DNA of 5,530 nucleotides, from positions 1 to 5,530 of the forward strand of contig JAHWKQ010000147.1 of assembly GCA_019347785.1 (NCBI GenBank). The letters are read 5' to 3'. Each line of letters starts with the position of its first letter. Position 1 is the stretch's first letter. The notes beneath the pieces were generated by a model, which was not told where the DNA came from, made no database searches, and was given only the letters and a program-made list of their open reading frames with translations. Below are positions 1-4,932 of this stretch, piece after piece. Source of the stretch: Actinomycetota bacterium (GTDB taxonomy: Bacteria > Actinomycetota > Nitriliruptoria > Euzebyales > Egibacteraceae). The position numbers and the translations under genes were made by a program.

Positions 1-597
1 CATCTGAAGCTCGCGGGCCAGGACCGACTCGGGGTACTGGGTCATGTTGATGACCTCCCAGCCCATCGACGCGAACCACCTGGACTCGGCCTTGGTCGAG
101 AAGCGCGGTCCCTGGACGACGACCACGGTGCCGCGCTCGTGCAGGTCGATGCCCAGGCCGCGGGCGCTGTTGATGGCCACCCGGCGCATCTCGTCGTCGT
201 AGGGCTCGGCGAAGGAGACGTGGGTCGTCACCGGCCCGTCGTAGAAGGTGTCGCGGCGGCCGCTCGTGCGGTCGACGATCTGGTCGCAGAAGACGAACTG
301 GCCCGGCTCGACGTCTCTCTGCAGGCTGCCGGCGGCGCACGGCAGGATGACGTCGGTGGCGCCCAGTTCGTGCATGGCCCACAGGTTGGCCCGGTAGTTG
401 ATGACGTGCGGCGGCAGCTCGTGGCGGGGGCCGTGGCGGGGCATGAAGCCGACCCTCCGCCCACCGACCTCGCCGACGACGACCGGGGCCGACGGGGGAC
501 CGTAGGGCGTGTCGACGGGTACCTCGTCGGCGTCGTCGAGCAGCGAGTAGAACCCCGAGCCGCCGAAGACGCCGACCTCGATCCGCGGCCCGTCCAC
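1..597 (-). CDS. mtnP: S-methyl-5'-thioadenosine phosphorylase, N-terminal 199 codons (runs off window)
   Basis: This cytosolic trimeric nucleoside phosphorylase splits methylthioadenosine with phosphate into adenine and methylthioribose-1-phosphate, in polyamine/methionine salvage. Visible landmarks are GGSGFY near residues 12-17 (phosphate-binding loop), MPRHGPRH at 52-59, INYRANLWAMHELGA at 66-80, CAAGSL at 87-92, DQIVDRTSGRRDTFYDG at 105-121, QGPRFSTKAES at 162-172 and NMTQYPE at 184-190. This is the MTAP/MTIP branch of the PNP superfamily. The start is GTG at 597, because a TAG stop lies two codons upstream in the same frame. That TAG is also the stop of the upstream zinc-ribbon gene, only three bases away, so the two are probably translationally coupled; no good Shine-Dalgarno is visible. 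The substrate-deciding C-terminal residues (the TDYD-type region) lie outside the window, so 6-aminopurine versus 6-oxopurine (methylthioinosine) preference cannot be settled. The family is usually about 260-290 residues. Confidence 0.9.
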   Translation of the reverse strand, partial: MDGPRIEVGVFGGSGFYSLLDDADEVPVDTPYGPPSAPVVVGEVGGRRVGFMPRHGPRHELPPHVINYRANLWAMHELGATDVILPCAAGSLQRDVEPGQFVFCDQIVDRTSGRRDTFYDGPVTTHVSFAEPYDDEMRRVAINSARGLGIDLHERGTVVVVQGPRFSTKAESRWFASMGWEVINMTQYPESVLARELQM

Positions 598-600
598 CGC

Positions 601-960
601 CTAGGCCGACTCGGCCGTGCGCGAGCCGGACCCCTTGCCGCCCCCGCCCGCGTCCTTCTTGCCGGCTCCGCCCGCGTCCTTCTTGCCGCCCCCGGTCGTG
701 GCGTCCACGCCCTCCTTCTTGCCGCCCTCCTTCTTGCCGCCCTCCTTCTTGCCGGCCGTGTCGTCCGACGACGAGGGCTCCTTCCTGCGGGTGTCGGTGA
801 CGTAGTAGCCCGACCCCTTGAAGATGATGCCGGCCGCGCTGAACACCTTGCGCAGGCTGCCCCCGCACACCCCGCACGTGGTGAGCGGGCTCTCGCGGAA
901 CGACTGCACGACCTCGACGTGCTCCCCACAGTCGCGGCACACGTACTCGTAGACGGGCAT
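601..960 (-). CDS. FmdB-family zinc-ribbon protein, Ruc-like (redox-regulated chaperone candidate)
   Basis: The 119-residue protein opens with MPVYEYVCRDCG and has two CxxC pairs, C8/C11 and C29/C32, which would hold one zinc ion. The family-typical GIIFKGSGYYVTD follows at 44-56. From about residue 57 the chain is low in complexity and probably disordered: SSSDD, then three GKKEG units (70-84) and two GKKDAGG units (100-107 and earlier). The M. tuberculosis homologue Rv0991c (Ruc) is, from memory, a zinc-binding chaperone switched on by oxidation that works with Hsp70 (DnaK); it sits beside the cyclo-ligase gene exactly as here. That synteny supports orthology, but chaperone activity is inferred. 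The tail of Ruc is serine-rich, whereas this one is Lys/Gly rich. The gene lies 35 bp downstream of the cyclo-ligase and has its own GGAGGA site. The ATG at 960 is chosen because MPxYEYxC is the invariant family start. It is cytosolic, with no signal peptide or membrane segment. Confidence 0.88.
   Translation of the reverse strand: MPVYEYVCRDCGEHVEVVQSFRESPLTTCGVCGGSLRKVFSAAGIIFKGSGYYVTDTRRKEPSSSDDTAGKKEGGKKEGGKKEGVDATTGGGKKDAGGAGKKDAGGGGKGSGSRTAESA
644..687 (-). repeat. Two 20-bp direct repeats inside the FmdB tail
   Basis: The 20-base unit CCGCCCGCGTCCTTCTTGCC (plus-strand reading) occurs at 644-663 and again, without mismatch, at 668-687, a 24-bp period. On the coding strand it encodes the GKKDAGG motifs of the disordered tail. 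It looks like a recent in-frame duplication. Confidence 0.85.
709..753 (-). repeat. Three perfect 15-bp tandem repeats encoding GKKEG
   Basis: The unit GCCCTCCTTCTTGCC (plus-strand reading) occurs three times in a row without mismatch, at 709-723, 724-738 and 739-753. Read on the minus strand it gives three GKKEG pentapeptides. Because the unit is a multiple of three, copy-number slippage would lengthen or shorten the lysine-rich tail without breaking the frame. Confidence 0.95.
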
Positions 961-963
961 CGT

Positions 964-969
964 TCCTCC
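964..969 (-). promoter_or_regulatory. Ribosome binding site of the zinc-ribbon gene
   Basis: GGAGGA on the minus strand lies three bases before the ATG at 960. Spacing is short, but the match to the anti-Shine-Dalgarno is strong, and it confirms this start. Confidence 0.7.
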
Positions 970-995
970 GACGGCGCTGGGTCCCTCGCCGCCGA

Positions 996-1652
996 TTATG
1001 CGGTGCCGCCGTCGCTCGGCAACCCGGACGATCGGCCGCGGCCCGCGTGCAGCACACGATGTTCCGTGACGACGAGATCGACGCAGCGGTCATGGGCTGC
1101 CGTCGGAACTCTCGATGTCAGCTGGACATCGAAGGCGACGCCGACGACCTCGGCGGCCGGGGGCAGCTCGGCGAGCAGCCGGTCGAAGTGTCCGCCCCCG
1201 TGGCCCAGCCGGCGTCCCACCGGGTCGAAGGCCAGACCGGGGACGACGGCCGCCTCGACGATGTCCGGGCGCACGGTGGGCAGGCCCGCCCGTGGCTCGC
1301 GCACACCCCGCCAGCCGGGAGCCAGGTCCTCCGCCAGGTTCGCGACGGGCGCGACCTGCAGCCGGTCGCCGTGGACCCGGGGCAGGAGCACGACCGCGCG
1401 GTCGCGGAGCAGGCGGCGCAGCCAGGCGTCCAGGTCGAGCTCGGCGCGCATCGCGGCGTACGCCAGCACCGTCCGCGCGCCCCGCAGCTCGGCCAGCCCG
1501 TCCAGGAGGGCGTGCACGCGTGCGGCCGCTCGCCGGCGCTCCCCGGCGGACAGGCGGGACCTGGCCGCCAGCGCCCGGCCCCGGGCGGCGGCCTTGGCCG
1601 CGGCGACCGCGTTGGCCGCGGCGCCCGGATCGGCGGGTCGGGGTGGCTGCAC
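996..1652 (-). CDS. 5-formyltetrahydrofolate cyclo-ligase (5,10-methenyl-THF synthetase)
   Basis: This cytosolic enzyme uses ATP to turn 5-formyl-THF (folinate) into 5,10-methenyl-THF, returning stored folate to one-carbon metabolism. At 218 residues it is near the family length. Landmarks are a basic N-terminal helix (K20 to R31), YAAMRAELDL at 65-74, PR at 91-92, GVREP at 116-120, the nucleotide/folate signature PGLAFDPVGRRLGHGGGHFDR at 138-158 (usual form GxGGGYYDR), VPTAAHD at 182-188 and VVTE at 194-197. The start is taken as GTG at 1652, since no alternative start leaves the N-terminal helix intact and the nearby ATG at 1660 is in another frame. No clear Shine-Dalgarno precedes it; a weak GAGAAT box six bases upstream would fit a leaderless message. 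It heads the minus-strand operon and diverges from galU, as in mycobacteria. Function is firm from the motifs; the start is moderately sure. Confidence 0.93.
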   Translation of the reverse strand: MQPPRPADPGAAANAVAAAKAAARGRALAARSRLSAGERRRAAARVHALLDGLAELRGARTVLAYAAMRAELDLDAWLRRLLRDRAVVLLPRVHGDRLQVAPVANLAEDLAPGWRGVREPRAGLPTVRPDIVEAAVVPGLAFDPVGRRLGHGGGHFDRLLAELPPAAEVVGVAFDVQLTSRVPTAAHDRCVDLVVTEHRVLHAGRGRSSGLPSDGGTA

Positions 1653-1673
1653 AGGCCCATTCTCGGCGCTGGC

Positions 1674-1679
1674 TAGACT
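1674..1679 (+). promoter_or_regulatory. Candidate -10 box for the galU operon
   Basis: TAGACT, within GGCTAGACTC, fits the actinobacterial TANNNT -10 consensus. It would start transcription near 1686 and give a 5' leader of about 40 bases. No convincing -35 hexamer is seen at 16-18 bp; TGCACA at 1648-1653 is 20 bp away. It sits in the 72-bp divergent gap, the only place a promoter for galU can be outside coding sequence. Confidence 0.45.
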
Positions 1680-1711
1680 CGTCGCCGGGCGGCAGCGCTA
1701 CGAGGCGACCG

Positions 1712-1717
1712 AAAGGA
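1712..1717 (+). promoter_or_regulatory. Ribosome binding site of galU
   Basis: AAAGGA is followed by a seven-base spacer to GTG at 1725. This decides the galU start in favour of that GTG. Confidence 0.7.
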
Positions 1718-1724
1718 CACCAGC

Positions 1725-2606
1725 GTGCGCGCGCGCAAGGCGGTGATCCCCGCCGCAGGCCTGGGGACGCGGTTCCTGCCGGCGACGAAGGCTCAGCCCA
1801 AGGAGATGATGCCGATCGTCGACAAGCCGGCCATCCAGTACGTCGTGGAGGAGGCCGCAAAGGCGGGCCTGGACGACGTGCTGTTGATCACCGGGCGCGG
1901 CAAGCGGTCGCTGGAGGACCACTTCGACGTCGCCGTCGAGCTGGAGCAGCAGCTGGCCGACTCCGGCAAGGAGGACCTGCTCGCGGCCGTGCGGGCGGTC
2001 AGCCGCCTGGCCCGGGTCCACTCCGTCCGCCAGGGCCACCCGCTGGGTCTGGGCCACGCCGTGGGCTGCGCCCGGCAGCACGTGGGGGAGGAGCCGTTCG
2101 CCGTCCTGCTCGGCGACGACCTGGTGGGTGAGGCCGAGGACCTGCTGGCGCGGATGGTGACGCTGCAGGCGGAGGTGGGGTGCAGCGTCGTGGCGGTCAT
2201 GGAGTTCGGCGATGAGGAGCTGTCGCGCTACGGCGTGATCGACGCCAAGCCGGACCCGGACCATCCCGGCGCCCACGTCGTCACCGACCTCGTCGAGAAG
2301 CCGGGGCGGGTGAACGCGCCCTCGAATCTGTGCATCATCGGGCGATACGTGCTGACGCCCGACATCTTCGGGCAGCTGGACCGCACCAAGCCGGGCCGGG
2401 GCGGCGAGATACAGCTCACCGACGCCCTGCGGGCCCAGTGCTCCGACGGACCGATCCGCGCGGTGGAGTTCTCCGGTGCGCGCTACGACGTGGGGGCCAA
2501 GGAGGACTACGTACGGGCGAACGTCGAGCTGGCCGCGCGGCACGCCGACCTGGGGCCCGTGTTCCGCGACTTCCTGGTCGACTTCGTCGACAGCCTGCCT
2601 CGATGA
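1725..2606 (+). CDS. galU: UTP-glucose-1-phosphate uridylyltransferase
   Basis: GalU makes UDP-glucose and pyrophosphate from UTP and glucose-1-phosphate, supplying sugar for envelope polysaccharides, glycolipids and trehalose. The 293-residue length is normal. Landmarks of the nucleotidyltransferase fold are KAVIPAAGLGTRFLPATKAQ at 5-24 (nucleotide loop with G12, G14, R16, K22), PKEM at 25-28, DKPAIQY at 33-39, QGHPLGLGHAV at 103-113, LLGDD at 128-132 (metal/sugar phosphate), RYGVID at 168-173, VEKP at 190-193 (catalytic-type lysine), GRYVLTPDIF at 206-215, GEIQLTDAL at 227-235 and YDVGAKEDY at 254-262. The GTG start at 1725 is fixed by the AAAGGA site and by KAVIPAAG starting at the usual distance. 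Its TGA overlaps the ATG of the moeA-family gene by four bases (ATGA), so the two are co-translated. It is the first gene of the rightward operon. Confidence 0.97.
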   Translation: MRARKAVIPAAGLGTRFLPATKAQPKEMMPIVDKPAIQYVVEEAAKAGLDDVLLITGRGKRSLEDHFDVAVELEQQLADSGKEDLLAAVRAVSRLARVHSVRQGHPLGLGHAVGCARQHVGEEPFAVLLGDDLVGEAEDLLARMVTLQAEVGCSVVAVMEFGDEELSRYGVIDAKPDPDHPGAHVVTDLVEKPGRVNAPSNLCIIGRYVLTPDIFGQLDRTKPGRGGEIQLTDALRAQCSDGPIRAVEFSGARYDVGAKEDYVRANVELAARHADLGPVFRDFLVDFVDSLPR

Positions 2607-3856
2607 CCACGCCGGCCGACGTGGGACGCCATCAGCATCACGTGGACCCGTCCGAGCTCGTCGCGTTGGGGGCCTATCGCCGCGAGGTGCTGGAGCGTAT
2701 CGAGCCCCTCGAGCCGCTGGCGCTGGGGGTGCTGGAGGCGCACGGCTGCGTGCTCGCCGAGGACGTCGTCGCCCCCGCGGCGGTCCCCGGCTTCGACAAC
2801 TCGGCGATGGACGGCTACGCGGTGCGCGCGACCGACGCGCCGGTCGACGCCGAGCTGGAGGTGGTCGGCGAGCTGGCTGCGGGCGCCGGCGCCGGCCACG
2901 AGGTGGGCCCGGGCCAGGCGGTGCGCATCATGACGGGCGCGCCGCTGCCGGTGGGCGCCGACGCGGTCGTTCCCGTCGAGGTCGCCGACGAGCACGAGGG
3001 GCGCGTCCGGCTGCGCCGGGCGGCGGCGGCCGGCGACAACGTGCGCCCCGCCGGTGAGGACGTGGCGGCGGGGGACATGGTGCTGCGTGCCGGGCGCCGG
3101 CTGGGCGCCGCCGACGTCGGCATGCTCGCGGCGGTCGGACAGGCCGGGGTCAGGGTGCACCCCTCACCGCGGGTAGTGGTCATGTCGACCGGTGACGAGC
3201 TGGCGGACCCGACCGCCCCGCTGGCGGCCGGGCAGATCCGCGACTCGAACTCGTTCACGCTGGCGGCGCAGGCGCGGGAGGCCGGGGCGGTGGCCTACCG
3301 CCAGGCGCGCGTCGCCGACGACGCGCAGGCGCTGCGGCGCGCCGTCGAGGGCGCGCTGGCCCACGCCGACCTGCTCGTGACCACGGGCGGCGTCAGCGCC
3401 GGGCGCTACGACCTGGTCAAGGAGGTCCTGGCCGCCATGGGCGACGTGCGCGCCCGCAAGGTCGGCATGCAGCCGGGGATGCCCCAGGCGTTCGGCTTCG
3501 TCGGCCCGATGCCCTGTTTCGGCCTGCCCGGCAATCCCGTCAGCGCATTCGTCAGCTTCGAGGTGCTGGTGCGACCGGCGATCCGCCGGCTGCAGGCGCG
3601 CGCGGACCTCAACCGCCCCCGGGTGGAGGCGGTGCTGGACGACGCCGTGGCCAGCCCCCCGCACAAGGTGTCGTTCCTGCGGGTGCGCCTGCACCGGCGG
3701 GACGACGGCTGGCACGCCCGACCGACCGGGCCACAGGGCAGCGGCATCCTCCGGTCGGTCGTGGACGCCCACGGCCTTGCCGAGGTGCCCACCGACCGCC
3801 AGCGCGTCCAGCCGGGCGAGGCCCTCACGGTGCACCTGCTGGGCGACGGCGTATGA
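2603..3856 (+). CDS. moeA: MoeA/gephyrin-family molybdopterin molybdenumtransferase (possible Glp-type)
   Basis: MoeA inserts molybdate into adenylated molybdopterin to finish the cofactor. The 417-residue chain has the whole family layout: FDNSAMDGYAV at 64-74, IMTGAPLPVGADAVVPVE at 109-126, RPAGEDV at 148-154, then the MPT-binding domain with VMSTGDEL at 193-200, GQIRDSNS at 210-217, VTTGGVSAGRYDLVK at 259-273, KVGMQPGMPQAFG at 286-298 and GLPGNPVSAFVSFE at 307-320, and a C-terminal beta domain from about 335. The acidic residues E199, D214 and D270 remain. The segment with KPGKP in E. coli MoeA reads QPGMP here, as I recall for actinobacterial MoeA1/Glp. The ATG at 2603 overlaps the galU stop and replaces an internal-frame extension starting far inside galU; no Shine-Dalgarno is seen, so translation is probably coupled. 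Neighbouring moaC and mogA argue for real cofactor synthesis. The position after galU and before a GlpR-like protein also allows a cytoskeletal Glp role. Confidence 0.93.
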   Translation: MTTPADVGRHQHHVDPSELVALGAYRREVLERIEPLEPLALGVLEAHGCVLAEDVVAPAAVPGFDNSAMDGYAVRATDAPVDAELEVVGELAAGAGAGHEVGPGQAVRIMTGAPLPVGADAVVPVEVADEHEGRVRLRRAAAAGDNVRPAGEDVAAGDMVLRAGRRLGAADVGMLAAVGQAGVRVHPSPRVVVMSTGDELADPTAPLAAGQIRDSNSFTLAAQAREAGAVAYRQARVADDAQALRRAVEGALAHADLLVTTGGVSAGRYDLVKEVLAAMGDVRARKVGMQPGMPQAFGFVGPMPCFGLPGNPVSAFVSFEVLVRPAIRRLQARADLNRPRVEAVLDDAVASPPHKVSFLRVRLHRRDDGWHARPTGPQGSGILRSVVDAHGLAEVPTDRQRVQPGEALTVHLLGDGV

Positions 3857-4383
3857 GCCCGGCCGGCGGCCCGCGCGAGCGGGGGGCCCAGCCCGTCGAC
3901 CCCGCCTTGACCCATCTCGACGAGGCAGGCCGGGCGCGCATGGTCGACGTGGCCGGCAAGGCCACGACCGACCGCACCGCCGTCGCCCGCGCCAGGCTGC
4001 GCATGAGCACCGCGACGGCCGCGATGCTGTCGGCGGGCCGGCTGCCCAAGGGCGACGCCCTCCCCGTCGCCAGGGTCGCCGGCATCATGGCGGCCAAGCG
4101 CACCCCGGAGCTCATCCCCCTGTGCCACCAGGTGGCCCTGACGAGCGTCGACGTCGATGTGGAGGTCGACGCGCCCGGGGGCTCCGCGACCGTCACGGCC
4201 TGGGCCCGGGCGGCCGACCGCACCGGTGTGGAGATGGAGGCGCTGACGGCGGCCGCCGTGGCGTCCCTCACCCTCTACGACATGGTCAAGGCAGTCGAGC
4301 GCGCGGTCGTCGTGGAGTGGCTTGGCCTGGTGGAGAAGTCCGGCGGCGTGCGCGGTGACTGGCGGCGCAGGGAGGATGGCTGA
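3853..4383 (+). CDS. moaC: Cyclic pyranopterin monophosphate synthase
   Basis: MoaC converts 3',8-cyclo-7,8-dihydro-GTP, the product of the radical-SAM enzyme MoaA, into cyclic pyranopterin monophosphate, the first stable molybdenum cofactor intermediate. The 176 residues include LTHLDEAGRARMVDVAGK at 19-36, LPKGDAL at 64-70 (K66 corresponds to the E. coli catalytic K51), AGIMAAKRTPELIPLCH at 76-92, TGVEMEALTAAAVASLTLYDMVKA at 124-147 (D143 and K146 match D128 and K131 of E. coli), and EKSGG at 161-165. Two small departures are CHQV for the usual CHPL and KSGGVRGDW for KSGGKSG-type endings. ATG at 3853 overlaps the moeA stop by four bases, and the protein carries about 18 extra residues before the conserved start. 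No Shine-Dalgarno is seen, implying coupling. No moaA, moaD or moaE is in the window, so the rest of the pathway must be encoded elsewhere. Confidence 0.95.
   Translation: MSPAGGPRERGAQPVDPALTHLDEAGRARMVDVAGKATTDRTAVARARLRMSTATAAMLSAGRLPKGDALPVARVAGIMAAKRTPELIPLCHQVALTSVDVDVEVDAPGGSATVTAWARAADRTGVEMEALTAAAVASLTLYDMVKAVERAVVVEWLGLVEKSGGVRGDWRRREDG
4369..4376 (+). promoter_or_regulatory. Ribosome binding site of mogA, inside the end of moaC
   Basis: AGGGAGGA lies six bases before the ATG at 4383. This is the strongest Shine-Dalgarno in the rightward operon and settles the mogA start over an out-of-frame ATG at 4376. Confidence 0.8.
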
Positions 4384-4868
4384 TGCGGGCGGTCGTCGTG
4401 ACGGTGTCCACCCGCGCGGCCGGCGGGGTGTATGACGACAGCGCCGGTCCGGCCGTGGCCGACGTGCTGGCCGAGGCCGGCTTCGACGTCCTCGACGTCG
4501 TCGTCGTCCCCGACGGGCGGCAACCGGTCGCGGCGGCGATCGTTGACGCCGCCGGCCGGGCCGAGGTGGTGGTCACCAACGGCGGAACCGGCCTGCACCC
4601 CAACGACCACACCCCCGAGGCCACCCTGGACGTGGTCCACCGCCTGGTTCCCGGGATCGGCGAGGCGATGCGGGCCGTGTCGCTGCACAGCACCCCCATG
4701 GCGATGCTCTCCCGCGGGATCGCCGGCATCCGCGGTGGCACCCTGATCGTCAACGTGCCCGGCTCGCCGGGCGGAGCGGTGGACAGCGTGCGCGCGATCA
4801 CGCCCGTTCTGTCCCATGCTGTCGAGCAGCTGCGCGGTGGCGACCACGCATCCCACGGCCCCGGCTGA
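4383..4868 (+). CDS. mogA: Molybdopterin adenylyltransferase (MogA/MoaB family)
   Basis: The enzyme activates molybdopterin with ATP to MPT-AMP, the substrate on which MoeA works. The 161-residue length matches the family. Motifs are VSTRAAGGVYDDSAGP at 8-22 with the substrate-binding DDSAGP, VVVTNGGTGLHPNDHTPEAT at 62-81 holding the catalytic-type D75, SRGIAGIRGGTLIVNVPGSPGG at 110-131. The common form of the second motif is TTGGTGxxPRDVTPEAT, so R to N and V to H changes are present. The ATG at 4383 shares one base with the moaC stop (TGATG). Being side by side with moeA and moaC makes the cofactor role secure; whether it should be called MogA or MoaB is a naming matter that motifs alone do not decide. 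Confidence 0.93.
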   Translation: MRAVVVTVSTRAAGGVYDDSAGPAVADVLAEAGFDVLDVVVVPDGRQPVAAAIVDAAGRAEVVVTNGGTGLHPNDHTPEATLDVVHRLVPGIGEAMRAVSLHSTPMAMLSRGIAGIRGGTLIVNVPGSPGGAVDSVRAITPVLSHAVEQLRGGDHASHGPG

Positions 4869-4887
4869 GCGCGCTCTCTGCCGGTGT

Positions 4888-4918
4888 CACGCCTCCTTCG
4901 CGGGACCGGGGGGCGGTG
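4888..4918 (+). other. Imperfect hairpin between mogA and the membrane-protein gene
   Basis: CACGCCTCC (4888-4896) can pair with GGGGGC and GTG (4909-4918) in a nine-pair stem with one bulged G (4915) and one G-T pair, around a 12-base loop. Only two T residues follow, so it is a weak terminator or attenuator candidate. High GC content makes chance hairpins likely. Confidence 0.25.
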
Positions 4919-4919
4919 T

Positions 4920-4925
4920 TACGTT
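4920..4925 (+). promoter_or_regulatory. Candidate -10 box for a leaderless membrane-protein message
   Basis: TACGTT fits TANNNT and ends seven bases before the ATG at 4933, the distance at which transcription would begin on the start codon itself. There is no Shine-Dalgarno before this ATG, which fits leaderless translation, common in actinobacteria. A -35 match is poor (TTCGCG at 4897-4902). Confidence 0.4.
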
Positions 4926-4932
4926 CGCGCCG

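Noticed and set aside
1..597. Alternative identity as an ordinary purine nucleoside phosphorylase
   Set aside because: DRTSGRRDTFYDG, GPRFSTKAES and NMTQYPE are MTAP/MTIP-type rather than guanosine/inosine PNP-type; only the MTAP-versus-MTIP choice remains open.
617..805. Plus-strand frame with repeated ASFLPPP units
   Set aside because: It is the mirror of the GKKEG/GKKDA repeats of the zinc-ribbon gene.
139..1746. Long plus-strand open frame of 535 codons antisense to mtnP, the zinc-ribbon gene and the cyclo-ligase
   Set aside because: Its product is Arg/Ala/Gly-rich with no recognisable motif, and it opposes three genes with clear family signatures. Such shadow frames are expected at this GC content.
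1698..2543. 281-codon minus-strand open frame opposite galU
   Set aside because: It is a mirror frame of a perfectly conserved GalU, has no family motif and no ribosome binding site worth noting.
2330..2602. N-terminal extension of the MoeA-family gene into galU
   Set aside because: The extra 91 codons are low-complexity shadow of galU; the ATG overlapping the galU stop gives the family-normal N-terminus.
4485..4515. Repeated GACGTC/GTCGTC run in mogA resembling an operator array
   Set aside because: It is explained by the Asp/Val-rich strand FDVLDVVVVPDG under GC-rich codon choice.
4816..4932. N-terminal extension of the membrane protein into mogA
   Set aside because: The extra 39 residues overlap mogA, lack a signal or motif, and the ATG at 4933 opens directly with the conserved helix behind a fitting -10 box.
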